A stretch of 64,000 nucleotides of DNA, taken from the NCBI GenBank assembly GCA_038235275.1, contig JBBSUC010000017.1, forward strand, positions 1 to 64,000. The letters run 5' to 3'. The notes below the pieces were generated by a model, which was not told where the DNA came from, searched no databases, and saw nothing but the letters and a program-made list of their open reading frames with translations. This DNA comes from Persicitalea sp038235275 (GTDB lineage Bacteria > Bacteroidota > Bacteroidia > Cytophagales > Spirosomataceae). This document shows positions 38,354 to 50,300 of this stretch, in pieces (the stretch's first letter is position 1; every line of letters starts with the position of its first letter). The translations under genes and the position numbers were made by a program.

Positions 38354-38785
38354 ATGAAAAAGAAACTGTGGCTCATGTTGTTCCTCGGGCTGACATTCTC
38401 AGTGGCGATGGCGCAATCCAAAGAAGAAAAGGAGGTGTTGAATCGGGTAGAAACGTGGCGGAAAGCGGTACTGGCGCAAGACGTAAAAACGCTGGATAAG
38501 GTATTCGCCAATGAAATGACCTACGGCCACTCAAACGGTCACATGGATACAAAGTCGTCTTTTATAAATACGATTCGGGATAAGAAGGAGGTTTACAAAG
38601 AATTAAACCTGGATGATATGACCGTGAGTATCGTTGGCAACAATGCCTTGGTGCGACACAAGATGACGGGTTCCGTCGATATGGCCGACGGCAGCGTGAG
38701 CAAGCCTAATCTGGGCGTATTACAGGTTTGGAATAAAACCAAAAACGGCTGGCAGCTTCTGGCGCGGCAGGCATATAAATTGTAA
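38354..38785 (+). CDS. Exported NTF2-like (SnoaL/DUF4440) protein, 143 aa
   Basis: A signal peptide (MKKKLWLMLFLGLTFSVAMA then QSK) precedes a compact alpha+beta domain with the usual NTF2-like features (helical EEKEVLNRVETWRKAV, then strands ending in VWNKTKNGWQLLARQAYKL). Such proteins bind small ligands or act as isomerase-like enzymes; the role here is unknown. Monocistronic by appearance. Confidence 0.8.
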   Translation: MKKKLWLMLFLGLTFSVAMAQSKEEKEVLNRVETWRKAVLAQDVKTLDKVFANEMTYGHSNGHMDTKSSFINTIRDKKEVYKELNLDDMTVSIVGNNALVRHKMTGSVDMADGSVSKPNLGVLQVWNKTKNGWQLLARQAYKL

Positions 38786-38913
38786 TTGCAGGTACAATTG
38801 AATTTTTCAATTTCATCAGTGTGGGCTGTCATAGGTTCGGTATCGCTCTACGCGATGGACTGTCGGCGTATCGGTCGCAGTGGTTCCGCCGTATCTAACT
38901 TTCTACTAAATAA

Positions 38914-39618
38914 ATGGCTTCTATCATCATAGCACTCGACGGCTATTCGAGTTGCGGTAAGAGCACCACGGCGAAGCTGGCGGCTAAGCAACTCGGTTAC
39001 GCCTACATAGATACGGGTGCCATGTATCGGGCAGTTACGTTATATTTTCTGCAAAATCATGTAGCCATCACCAACCCGCACGAAGTAGATAAAGCACTGG
39101 AAAGCATTCACATAAACTTTCGGTACCATCCCGAAACGGGGGGGAATGATACCTACCTTAACGGCCTGAATGTCGAAACCGAGATTCGCAAGATGTACAT
39201 TTCCGAGCGGGTAAGCGAAGTAAGCGCCGTGGTGGAGGTGCGCCACGCAATGGTGGCGCAACAACAAAAAATGGGTAAGGGTAAAAGCATCGTCATGGAT
39301 GGCCGGGATGTCGGAACGGTCGTCTTTCCCAAAGCTGAACTGAAGATATTCATGACCGCTGACCCGCTCATGCGTGCCCAACGTCGTCAGACTGAACTAC
39401 TGGCCAAAGGCGAAATGGTGGATTTACCTGAAATCGTTGCCAATCTCCAAAAGCGCGACCACATCGATACGCATCGCGAAGAAGGCCCCCTTCGCCAGGC
39501 CGAAGATGCCCTCTTGGTGGACAACACTTTTATGACCGTGGACGAACAAGTGGAACTGGTGGTGCAACTGGCCGACGAGCGGATTAGTCAGGCCGTCCGC
39601 CGTCGCGAGAAGAGATGA
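38914..39618 (+). CDS. cmk: Cytidylate kinase, 234 aa
   Basis: P-loop GYSSCGKS (residues 10-17) at the start of a CMP/dCMP kinase; YIDTGAMYRAV and the NMP-binding and LID regions (MDGRDVGTVVFP, then ADPLMRAQRR) are conserved. It makes CDP/dCDP from CMP/dCMP. The stop overlaps the next gene start by 4 bp. Confidence 0.95.
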   Translation: MASIIIALDGYSSCGKSTTAKLAAKQLGYAYIDTGAMYRAVTLYFLQNHVAITNPHEVDKALESIHINFRYHPETGGNDTYLNGLNVETEIRKMYISERVSEVSAVVEVRHAMVAQQQKMGKGKSIVMDGRDVGTVVFPKAELKIFMTADPLMRAQRRQTELLAKGEMVDLPEIVANLQKRDHIDTHREEGPLRQAEDALLVDNTFMTVDEQVELVVQLADERISQAVRRREKR

Positions 39619-40688
39619 AAACCAACGAATACGATTACCTTATCATCGGGCAGGGCATTGCGGGTACCGCGCTGGCCTGGCATCTGATTGAGGCGGGGAA
39701 ACGCGTGCTAGTCGTCGGCGATTCGTCGCGTCCGTCAGCCTCGCGGGTGGCCGCGGGTATTTACAATCCTCTCACGGGCCGAAAGCTGGTGAAGACCTGG
39801 CTGGCCGATGCTCTCTTTCCCTACGCTATCCAGTTCTACACGCGACTGGAAAAAATATTCGGTGTCAAATTAGTTTACCCCCAAAATATCTATCGTCCTT
39901 ACCGCTCACCGGAGGAGCGCCATAATTATTTGGCGTACACTAACGACGGAGAAATTTCAAAATATATAGCTAAAAGTTCTGATAATCAATCGAATATGTC
40001 TGGACTCCACGCGCCTTATGGTGGTTTGGAGGTTACAGGCTCTGGTTGGATAGATTTAGTTGAAGTTGTCAAAAATAGTAGAATTCATTTTATTGAAAAT
40101 AATCAATACGAAGAAGATTCCTTCGAAGCTAATGACCTGTCAATTAATAAAAATAGTGTGTCGTGGAAAGGAGTCAAGGCCGGAAAAGTACTACTTTGTC
40201 AAGGATACGATGCCCGTGAGAATTCATTATTCGACTGGCTCCCGTTCAACCCTGTGAAAGGGCAAATTCTCGACGTGACTTTTGACCAATATTCTGCCGA
40301 TAGAATAGTCAATCAGGGAATTTTTATTTTGCCTTCCCGCATAAAAGACGAGTATCGGGTTGGAGCAACGTATTCCTGGCACGATCTGGATTGGGAATCC
40401 ACCGAGGACGGCCGAGCGTATCTTGAAGACAAATTAGGTCCGCTTATAGCAGGTAATTACACTGTTAAAAGGCAGCAGGCGGGCATCCGGCCGTCGTGTA
40501 AAGACCGCCGCCCGTTGGTGGGTGTTCACCCTAAACATAACACAGTAGGGATATTTAATGGATTGGGCACCAAGGGAGTTACGTTGGCACCCTATTTTGC
40601 CAATGAGCTTGTGAATCATCTTTGTCAAGGCAAAGAATTGAATCCCGACGCGAATATTGCCCGCTATTTTTCGTTATATTACCACTAA
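39615..40688 (+). CDS. FAD-dependent oxidoreductase (DAO family), 357 aa
   Basis: The N-terminal Rossmann motif is YLIIGQGIAGTALAWHLIEAG, and the DAO-family GIYNPLTGRK loop follows. The C-terminal part has the FAD-contact pattern AGIRPSCKDRRPLVG and NGLGTKGVTLAPYFA. The general look is that of MnmC C-terminal domains and amino-acid oxidases. The substrate is not known. Its middle (about 39.95-40.20 kb) is AT-richer than the ends. Confidence 0.85.
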   Translation: MKTNEYDYLIIGQGIAGTALAWHLIEAGKRVLVVGDSSRPSASRVAAGIYNPLTGRKLVKTWLADALFPYAIQFYTRLEKIFGVKLVYPQNIYRPYRSPEERHNYLAYTNDGEISKYIAKSSDNQSNMSGLHAPYGGLEVTGSGWIDLVEVVKNSRIHFIENNQYEEDSFEANDLSINKNSVSWKGVKAGKVLLCQGYDARENSLFDWLPFNPVKGQILDVTFDQYSADRIVNQGIFILPSRIKDEYRVGATYSWHDLDWESTEDGRAYLEDKLGPLIAGNYTVKRQQAGIRPSCKDRRPLVGVHPKHNTVGIFNGLGTKGVTLAPYFANELVNHLCQGKELNPDANIARYFSLYYH

Positions 40689-40707
40689 AGTCAGCATCCT
40701 AGCTCAA

Positions 40708-43700
40708 ATGAAGATATTTCTCCAAATCAAGCCCCGACACCTCGTCGCTTTGTTTGCCGTGTTGTGGGCGGTGCTACCCGCGCAGGCGCAACGCTACCCG
40801 TCGCAGGAAAAATTCGGCAAGAACCGTATTCAGTACCGTACTTTTGACTGGAAGATTTTCCGAACCTCTAACTTCGAGGTTTATCACTACCAGGGTGGTA
40901 CAAACATGGCCAAACTCACGGCCCAGTTTGCCGAGACCGAGTTCGATCGAATTACCGAAATTCTTGGTTACACGCCTTACAATCGAATCAAGATTTTCTT
41001 GTATAACTCACCCGGCGAATTGCTGCAAAGCAACATGGGGTTGGCTACCTTCGGCGACCTTGACGACCAGGAACTCGACCTCGCCCAGTCGCGGGTTGAA
41101 ATCGCCTTTACCGGCGACCAGATCAGCTTTCGGAAGAAACTGGTCATGGAAATTTCCCGGTTATTCGTCTATGATATGCTCTATGGCGGCAACCTGAAGG
41201 ATGCGCTCCAAAGTTCACTGTTACTTACGCTACCCGACTGGTTCATGTCCGGCATCGCCGCCTATATCGCCGAGGGCTGGACACCCGAATTGAGCGATTA
41301 CATGCGTGACGTGACGCTAAATAGGCCTATTAAGAAACCGGCTTTACTTTACGGGAAAGACGCAACCCTGATCGGCCAGTCGATATGGAACTACATCGCT
41401 GAGCGCTATGGTAAGGATAATATTTCCAATATCCTGAATCTGACCCGGATTATCAGGACCGAACAGACCAGCATTACCAGTACCCTCGGTGTGCCCTCCT
41501 ATTCGCGATTTCTGCGGGAATGGCAGGAGTTTTATGCGAATTCTACAGCCCAAGCAAGCAAAGGGTATACAGAACCAACTCCCAAATGGAAATATCGGCT
41601 ACACGAATTTAACGAGGTTGGTAACAGCGCGTCCATCAAATTGTCGCCCGACAAGAAGTGGATTGCCGTAAGCGAACTGCACAAAAGCCGATATAAAGTT
41701 ACGGTGTTCAACCTCGAAACGGGCCGCGACATCGTGGTCCGGCAGGGTGGCATCCAGATTGGCAACGCGCAACAAAACAGCATGCTGCCGCTGCTCGCCT
41801 GGACCAAGTACAACACGCTGGCTATGGTAGTCGAAGAGAATAACCGCCAGAACCTTTTCATCTTTGACAAGCTCGACACCAAACGCCCCGTTATCAGAAT
41901 CAAGCGAAGCATCCGGGGGTTGGAACAAATCGTGGCGATGGACGTATCGGACGATGGCACCATGCTGGCCGTGAGCGCCGATAAGGGCGGCAAGAACGAC
42001 CTGTATCTGGTCAGCGTGTCGCGGGCTTCGGTTATCCCACTGACCAACGATCTTTTCGATGATCTCAGCCCGCAGTTTGTCGCGGGCTCGTCACGGCGGG
42101 TGGTATTTACCTCCAATCGCCCTACCGACTCCTTAAGAACCGATCGGGGAAATTATAAAAATCTTAAGGCAACGGTGAGTTTGTTTGAACATGACGGCTC
42201 ACCTCAGGCCGAAACGGTTACCCGACTGGTGGATTCGCTCGGAACGGCGTTGACGGCGGTGCGGGCCAACGACGAAAGTGTGTTTTTTCTTTCTGATTAT
42301 AAAGGAATTAAAAACTTGTTCAAGTACGACCGCCAGTCTCAGAGTATTACCCAGTTGACCAATTATCTCTTCTCGCTTCTAAGCGCCGACATTACCTTAC
42401 AGGGAAGCGGAGGAATTGTGTACTCTCGCCTTGAAAATGGGATGTATGGCATGGCTTATGTCGATCATCTCGACCCCAATGCTGCCCTGGATGCGCCCGT
42501 GCTTTCGAGGGGAGGCAATGCGAGATCGCAGCCCGCCGCCATTGTTGGCAACAACCCGGCCAATACCAGGGCTGATACGGTGTCTCCAGCGGCGGAGCCG
42601 CAAAAAATAGCCTTCCGTCCCGGTGAGGTGGATACTGATAATTATCAGTTTGATGAGGACGTCCTGAAAACCTTCGAGTTCCGCCAGAAGCGCGGCAACC
42701 TGGCCAACAATATTCCCATTCCTATTCCACGCAGTCGGAAGCGCGAAAACATAGCCATCAAGGGACCTTACGATTACCGGGGACTGTTCATTGCCAACGA
42801 TGCATCGTCTGACTGGCGGGTGGACCCAATTCGGGGATTTGGCTACGCGCAATCTATCTCGATGAATGATTTGCTGGAAAACCACGTCATCAAAGCGGGT
42901 TTCTTCATCTCGACTACCTTCCGCAACAGCAACCTGTTTGCTGAGTACATGAACAACACGCACCGAATCGACTACGGACTGCGGGTAGATCGCCAGAGCA
43001 TTTACGTTGATTACAACCGGGCTACGCAGAAATATCGCTTCAATCAAATCAAAGCGACAGTTTCTTATCCTTTCTCGGCCTACGCCAGAGTCAGCGTCAG
43101 TCCCACCTTCACGTCCACTCGACTGGTGGATGTGGGCAGGATTTCGGCACCCGACCAAGCTACGGAGTATGCTGGCGCCATTTCGGAATTCGTACTGGAC
43201 AATACCGAAACCAACGGTATGAATATGGTGGAGGGAACCCGCTTTAAAGTTCGTTACGAAAACCAATTGGGAATTGGCCAGGCGTACCAGAATTTCTACC
43301 GCCTAAGCATCGACCTGCGCCGTTACCAAAAAATCCACCGTGATCTGATTTTGGCCGGGCGGTTAGCGTTCAGCCGCTCGGGCGGACGCGCGCCCAAGCA
43401 AAGTGTTATGGGCGGAATGGAAAACTGGATATTGAACAAGAAGGATGTCCCCACCAATGGCACCAATCCGCTGGCCTTCGGTGAAGGAGTGGACAACCGC
43501 GATGTGTTTTTTACTGAATTCGCCACCAATCTAAGAGGCTTCAACCTTAACCGATTGGCGGGGACCAACTATGTGCTGGCCAATTTGGAACTCCGGGTGC
43601 CACTCATCAAATATCTCTATCGCGGGCCGATCACTTCCAATTTCCTGCGCAATTTTCAGATCGTCGGCTTTACCGACATTGGTACGGCCTGGACGGGAAA

Positions 43701-43929
43701 AGGACCTTTCAGCCAAGAGAATAGTCTCAACACGGAGATTATCGGCGGCGGCTCGGATCCGTTCCGGGCCACGGTCACAAATTTCCGCAATCCCTACCTC
43801 ATGGGCTACGGTGTCGGGGCGCGTACGATGCTCTTCGGATTTTACGTGAAGTTCGATTATGCGTGGGGCGTGGATAATGGAGAGCGAAAAGACCCCATAC
43901 CTTATATCACCCTAGGGTACGATTTCTAA
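40708..43929 (+). CDS. TolB-like propeller / surface-antigen barrel outer-membrane protein, 1073 aa
   Basis: I chose the ATG at 40708 because it gives a signal peptide (MKIFLQIKPRHLVALFAVLW, cut near AQAQ). Residues about 30-280 resemble a peptidase-MA-like domain, but the region where HExxH would be reads VMEISRLFVYD, so it is not a working metalloprotease. Residues 300-640 are a WD40/TolB-type propeller, and the C-terminal 350 residues form a BamA/TamA-like surface-antigen barrel ending in the aromatic residue Phe. Such fusions are widespread in Bacteroidota; function is unknown, probably in envelope maintenance. It overlaps the 3' end of the oxidoreductase gene only if the upstream ATG at 40657 is used. 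Confidence 0.8.
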   Translation: MKIFLQIKPRHLVALFAVLWAVLPAQAQRYPSQEKFGKNRIQYRTFDWKIFRTSNFEVYHYQGGTNMAKLTAQFAETEFDRITEILGYTPYNRIKIFLYNSPGELLQSNMGLATFGDLDDQELDLAQSRVEIAFTGDQISFRKKLVMEISRLFVYDMLYGGNLKDALQSSLLLTLPDWFMSGIAAYIAEGWTPELSDYMRDVTLNRPIKKPALLYGKDATLIGQSIWNYIAERYGKDNISNILNLTRIIRTEQTSITSTLGVPSYSRFLREWQEFYANSTAQASKGYTEPTPKWKYRLHEFNEVGNSASIKLSPDKKWIAVSELHKSRYKVTVFNLETGRDIVVRQGGIQIGNAQQNSMLPLLAWTKYNTLAMVVEENNRQNLFIFDKLDTKRPVIRIKRSIRGLEQIVAMDVSDDGTMLAVSADKGGKNDLYLVSVSRASVIPLTNDLFDDLSPQFVAGSSRRVVFTSNRPTDSLRTDRGNYKNLKATVSLFEHDGSPQAETVTRLVDSLGTALTAVRANDESVFFLSDYKGIKNLFKYDRQSQSITQLTNYLFSLLSADITLQGSGGIVYSRLENGMYGMAYVDHLDPNAALDAPVLSRGGNARSQPAAIVGNNPANTRADTVSPAAEPQKIAFRPGEVDTDNYQFDEDVLKTFEFRQKRGNLANNIPIPIPRSRKRENIAIKGPYDYRGLFIANDASSDWRVDPIRGFGYAQSISMNDLLENHVIKAGFFISTTFRNSNLFAEYMNNTHRIDYGLRVDRQSIYVDYNRATQKYRFNQIKATVSYPFSAYARVSVSPTFTSTRLVDVGRISAPDQATEYAGAISEFVLDNTETNGMNMVEGTRFKVRYENQLGIGQAYQNFYRLSIDLRRYQKIHRDLILAGRLAFSRSGGRAPKQSVMGGMENWILNKKDVPTNGTNPLAFGEGVDNRDVFFTEFATNLRGFNLNRLAGTNYVLANLELRVPLIKYLYRGPITSNFLRNFQIVGFTDIGTAWTGKGPFSQENSLNTEIIGGGSDPFRATVTNFRNPYLMGYGVGARTMLFGFYVKFDYAWGVDNGERKDPIPYITLGYDF

Positions 43930-43958
43930 GATAGTTGCTATCACTCATCACCCGTTGT

Positions 43959-43997
43959 AAAAAGGGGTTGGAACCACGTGGTTCCAACCCCTTTTTA
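43959..43997. terminator. Strong bidirectional terminator
   Basis: A perfect palindrome, AAAAAGGGGTTGGAACCA followed by its complement with CGTG at the centre, ends in TTTTT. It lies 30 bp after the stop of the surface-antigen gene. Confidence 0.9.
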
Positions 43998-44034
43998 TTT
44001 ATCCTGAATCTGATATCCTAAATGAATGACAGGC

Positions 44035-44051
44035 AATTATTGACAATAATT
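44035..44051. promoter_or_regulatory. 17-bp palindrome upstream of the giant adhesin gene
   Basis: AATTATTG-A-CAATAATT is a perfect inverted repeat about 300 bp before the adhesin start, a candidate operator. The rest of the 43998-44354 gap is AT-rich leader; I see no gene, riboswitch or clear TAnnTTTG promoter in it. Confidence 0.45.
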
Positions 44052-44354
44052 ATAGGGGATAATTTTTTTTGGCACTTTTTTAGCTTAAGGTGAATTAACG
44101 CTACCCAAAGCCTTTTTTAAGCTTTGAGGACGTATTGTCTCGGTTTTAACCCTTTCTGAAGAAGGAAGTATTTATAAGGAAACTAGCCTGATAAGTAAGA
44201 TGATATCTAATAATGTTATGAGAATTATTCAAACAGCTAATTTGGCATAGTTTATGTTGATAAGAGGGAGTATCGAAATCTGTCACGGTTGGCACCGCTA
44301 CCACATCTCGGTCCAAAACATTGTTTATCATAGTTTATTTTAATACCAAAACAC

Positions 44355-47300
44355 ATGAAAGGTATTTTACGCTCAAGTGAGAAAACCAACCCCACTTTCA
44401 AGCCCGAAAAACTGCTTTTGGTCAAGCGGTTCTGTGTGGTTATCACGTATTTAGCAAATATCTTTGTTAGGTTTGGTGATATTTTAAATTCTTCCAATTC
44501 ACCGGATAAAGTGTTTTCCCACCTTACCCGCGAAGGCCTGTCAAGGTTGCATTTTTTATTTTATGTGCGGCCCGATAGGCTATTTATGAATAGGGAAGGG
44601 CCACCTGTTGGAAAAGCTATACGACACACACTCGGAAAAAGCAAAACAGGTTTAATCAATGACAAGTCTATGAACACTCCACTTCTACCAGAAAAACTGA
44701 CGCACTTCTTTGGAACGGTAATCGCGATACTCGTATCTGCGGTTTCTTCATCTGTCTCCAAAGCGTCATTTAAGAATGAACAACCCTTGGCCATCGTTCG
44801 CCCCACCCTGCTTCGTCAGATAGCCGAGTCGGTGCTTGCCGGAAAACTTCAGACTAGGGTGATTTCCTTCGTCGTCTTGTTCCTCATGACACTCGGCACG
44901 ACCTGGGCGCAGGTTGACTTGAGCCTTTCCAAAAGCATCGACAAATCAAAGCCTGCCATCGGCGATGTCGTCACCTACACCGTTACTGTGAAGAACTCCG
45001 GGATACTTCCGGCTACGGGCGTAATGGTGAAAGACAGCCTGCCACTCGGCGGCGTCTCGTACCTGGGCAATGTCCTGACACGCGGTGGTATCGGCTTCAC
45101 GCAGAATGCAGGAATCGGTATGTGGGACGTCGGAACAGTTGAGCCTGGCGATTCAGCCATTCTCAACATCACTGCCACGGTATTGACGCAGGGAGTTTTC
45201 TTCAACGTGGCCGAAGTGTTTGCCATGGACCAGGACGACATAGACTCGTCGCCCAACGACGGTGCCCTCGACCAGGACGATTTGGCTTCCACCTGTTTCT
45301 CGGTACCCATCGACTATTTCGCGGGTGACGAATTTGACGTTGACGTGCCTTCAGGCTACAGGGGCGTCGTTTGGTCTTATAACGGTATAGCAATAAAAGA
45401 CTCCGTGCTGGTTGACGGGAAAGTTCGGGCCAGAGTGAATGCTGACTCGAGCCTAAGCATCATGGGGCCGGGTTCTTACACCTTTATATTTACAGTAGGC
45501 GTTTCCTGCCCCGCTTCGGGTTGTTGCGCCATCGAAATTGTGGACGGGCCTATATTCGATTTGGCTTTGAACAAAAACCTGGCTCCCGGTCAGGCTTCGC
45601 TGGTTAAGCCAGGCGACATTGTAAACTTCCGTTTATATGTCAAAAACGAAGGAAATATTCCTGCTACCCAAATAGCTTTGACGGACTCGCTGCCAGCGGG
45701 TCTGAGCATTGCCCCCGGCGAAACCACCTGGACAGCTAACGGCGTGGGAAATATTCTGACCTTGAACACGCCAATCCCCGGGCCACTCGCGCCGGGTGAT
45801 TCGATTTTTGTCGATGTGGCGGTACAAGTATCGAGCGGCTTTACGGGCAACGGTCTAACCAACTACGCGCAGATACAAGACGCCAAGGACGGTGACGGAA
45901 ACGACGTGACTGACAAAGACAGCACGCCGGGCAATGGATTTATGACGGGGGAAGACGACGACGACGATGAGCCGATCCGCGTTTCGCCGACGGCTTACGG
46001 ATCGATTGGGGACTTCGTCTGGCTGGATACCAATAACAATGGCGTTCAGGATACAGGTGAAATTGCAGGCGTAGACGGCGTGAAGGTCGTGTTACAGGAT
46101 CAGGATATGATGGCTATCGACAGCGTCTTAACTGCTGGTGGCGGCAAATATCTTTTCGACAGCCTGGTAAGCGGAACCTACTTTGTGAAGTTCTTCGCGC
46201 CAAGCGGACAAACCTTTGTAACGCCCAAGCAAGGCGGCGATCCTACCAAGGACAGCGACGCCGGAGCAAGTGGTGTGCTGGGTAAGACCAAAGCCATTAC
46301 CATCGACACCAGTGAGGCAGTAGATGACACGCTGCGCAATAACCCGAACATCGACGCGGGTATCGCTCCCCAGTGCCCAACCATTACTTTAACGGCATCG
46401 CCCGATCAGGAAATCTGTGTGGGTGGGACGGTGATGCTAAGCGCAACGTCCAGCGTAGAGGGTGTGACGATCAACTGGTACTACGCGGCCATCGGCAATA
46501 AACCGCCTTTCGCTACCACGACGAGCGGCGATTCGCTGAACCTTAACCCAACTTCTACCACGACCTATTATCTGGAAGCAACGACGGAAGAGGGTTGTAA
46601 GAGCGACCGCACCCCAATCACGGTGATTGTGAACGCTAAGCCCGCCACACCAACTTGCATTGGTAATATTACGAATGTCTGTCCTGACTCGACGGTCGAT
46701 TTGACCAAGATCACTATCTCACCCATCTCCATTGTGGGTGGCGTGTTCGAGTGGCGGGTCGGACCATCGACCACCTCGGCGTTGGTAGCTGATCCCACGA
46801 AAGCGACAGCGGGTAAATACTACCTCTTCGAGAAGTCTCCGACTGGCTGCTACAGCAATCCAGCGGTTATCGTGGTCAACATCGTTTCTTGCGACTGTCA
46901 ACTGGTGTACGATGTAAATGCGGGTGCCGACCAGGAAGTCTGCGCGGGTTCACCCGTCTCGGTGACCGCCACGCTGACCGGAACGGCCACGGGCATCACC
47001 TGGACGACGACCGGAACAGGAACCTTCGCCAGCACTTCTGCTCTGACGACGACCTACACGGCATCGGCTGCCGACATAGCCGCCGGCAACGTAATCCTGA
47101 CGGCTACCACCGAGGATCCTGACGGTAACGGAACCTGCGCACCGAAAATGGACGCCTTGTCGATAGTTATAAACCCCGTGCCTGCGCCTGCCTTCGGAGT
47201 AGCCTGCGACGATACGCTGGTTTGCCTGGGTAAGAGCACGAAGCTCATTAGCTTCGCACCGGGTGCTACTATCAGGTGGTATACGACGGCCACGGGCGGT

Positions 47301-50300
47301 ACAGCCTTCGGTTCGACGCCAAGCGGCGGAAAGCTGGTGGTGACGCCAACGGGTACCACTACCTACTACGCCGAAGCAATCAGCGATAAAGGTTGTGTAA
47401 GCGCCGAGCGCACCCCGGTGACGGTAGTCGTGAAGCCTTGCTTCTCTGACCTTGCCGTTGTCAAGTCGGTACTGACCCCCGGCCCTTACTCGCCGGGTCA
47501 GGAAATAAACTACTCGGTAACGGTGAATAATCTGGGAATCGGCAACGCCAAGAGCGTGACGGTGAAAGATATTTTCCCCAGCACTTTAACCTACGTTTCA
47601 TCGGCTCCGGTCGGTGAGTACAACAATGGCTCGGGTATCTGGACGATCGGTGATCTGACGAATGGCTCCAACCGCGTTCTGGTCATTACGGCCAAGATCA
47701 AGGATTCAGCCGCAGGTAGCATTACCAACACGGCTATCGTAGGCAGCCCGGACAACGATCCCGGCAATACGGCGAACGACACGTCGAGCGTGACCATCGA
47801 GGTGGGCAACATCGCCGACCTCATGTTGGCTAAGAAAGCCTCGAAAGTGAATCCGGTAACGGGTGAGACGATCACCTACACCCTGGAAGTGACCAACGAT
47901 GGCCCACAGAAAGCCAGCAAAGTGGAAGTAACGGATCAACTGCCCGCCGGACTAGAGTTCGTGTCCAGCACGGACTTCTCCAAAACGGGTAACATCCTGA
48001 AAGGAATGATCGCCAGCATTGCTATCGGTGAAACCAAATCCCTGACCTTCGAGGCCAAGGTGACGGGTACTGGTGCGATCAAGAACATTGCTCAGATCAG
48101 TAAGTCCGATCAGAAGGATCCTGATTCTACCCCAGGCAACGGCTATATCAACGGTGAGGACGATGAGGCATCTGTGACGGTCAACGTCGGTTGCCCAACC
48201 ATCGAGCCGCCGATTATTGCCTGCGCCGAAACCAACGTATGCGCCGGCACCAGCATCAAGCTGACCTCGGTCGGTTGCAAGAATGGTACAGTGCAATGGT
48301 CGAACGGCATGACGGGAGCATCCATTACGGTGGTTGTCAACGAAACGACGAGTTTCACGGCCATTTGTAAAGTGGGTGAATGTGAGAGCGCACCTTCCAA
48401 TCCTATTACTGTTAAAGTCGCTGTACCTGTGAAGCCTGTCCTGGCCAGCAACGTGAGCGAAGTGTGCGCCGGAGGAAGCGCCACGCTGACTGCTTCGAAC
48501 TGCAACGGCATCGTGAAGTGGTCAACGGGTGCAACTGGCTCGCCACTGGTAGTGACGCCAACCGAGACGACGACTTACACCGCATTCTGCCAGAAAGGTG
48601 AGTGCGTAAGCGAAACGGCTTCTATTACGATCAAGATTGGCCAGCCTGGGCCTCCACCGATTGTCACTTGTGGCAAGATGGAAATCTGCCCCGGTGAGAG
48701 CGTAACGCTAACGGCCCACGAGTGCGAGGGTACGGTAAAGTGGTCGAACGGTGCCACGGGAACTTCCATCACGGTTAGTCCCGCTACCACGACCAGCTAC
48801 ACGGCCAAGTGTGTGACGGGTACCTGCGAAAGTGTAGAATCCGAGCAGCACACGATCACGGTGACTACGCCACAAGCGCCGATTATTGCGTCCAGCAACA
48901 CGACGGTCTGCCCCGGAGGAACCGCCACGTTGACCGCTACGGGCTGCGTGGGTACGGTGAAATGGTCGAATGGTCAGACGGGCAACTCGATCGTTGTCAC
49001 CCTGAACGCTACCAAGAGCTTCACGGCTATCTGTAAGACTGAGGCCTGCGAAAGCGGTGAATCAAATATTCTGACTATCAAGGTGGTTGCGCCGACCGCG
49101 CCAATCATCACCAGTGACAAGACGGTGATCTGCGCCGGTGACAGCATCACGCTGACCGCTACGGGTTGCACCACGACCACAAAATGGTCGAACGGAGCGA
49201 CGGGGGCCACCATCAGAGTCTCGCCCACCACGACGACGGTTTACGCCGCAGTCTGTAAGCTGGAAGGCTGCACCAGCGACATATCCAACAAGATCACGAT
49301 CAACGTGAACACGGCGGGTGCCCCACCAGTCATCGCGGCCAGCAAGCCGGAGATATGTGCGGGTGAAGAAGTAACGCTGACCGCCACAGGTTGTATGGGT
49401 ACGGTGAAATGGTCGAACGGTACCGAGGGAGCCTCCATCAAGGTGAATCCGGCGACAACGACAAGCTACACCGCCATTTGCAAAACCACGAATTCGACCT
49501 GCGCCAGTGGTCCATCGAACGCGGTAACCATCAAAGTGGGTACGCCGACCGCTCCGGTGCTGACGGCTAATAAGCTGACCATCTGCCTAGGTGAGGAGGT
49601 GACGCTGACCGCTACGGGTTGCACGGGTACGGTGAAGTGGGACAACGGCATGACGGGCGTAAGCATCAAAGTTTCGCCGACTGCCGCCACAATCTACGGC
49701 GCCACCTGCGACAAGGGTGTTTGCATGAGCGAGAAAGCGACGATCACGATCGACGTGACCACGACGCCACCGCCAACGGTCATCTGCTCGACGGACAGCA
49801 TCTGTAAGGGAGAGAGTTTGACGCTGCTCATTCAGAACTGCGAAGGAACGGCCAAGTGGTCGACGGGCCAAACGGGAGAAGCTATTGTGGTAACCCCCAT
49901 GGTGACGACCTCTTACACCGCAACCTGCGTAGCGAATGGCTGCGAAAGCGCCAGCTCTATCCAGTACAAGATCACGGTGGTTGAGCCGGTAAAACCAATA
50001 TTGACGGCCTCTAAGACCACGATCAACGTCGGAGAATCGACGACGATCACTGCTGCGGGTTGCAATGGCAGACTGGAATGGTCGAACGCTGGCGCGGGTG
50101 ATTCCATAAGGGTTAGCCCAACAGCCACGACTACTTACACCGCTATCTGCCTGGTGAAAGAATGCGCCAGCGACACGGCCAAGATAACGATCAAGGTCAA
50201 TGAGTGTAAAGTGGAGGCATCGGTTGTCTCGGCCAGCGCACCGACGGTATGCGTAGGCAGCAATGTTACGCTGACCGCCACGGGATGCATCAACACGGTA

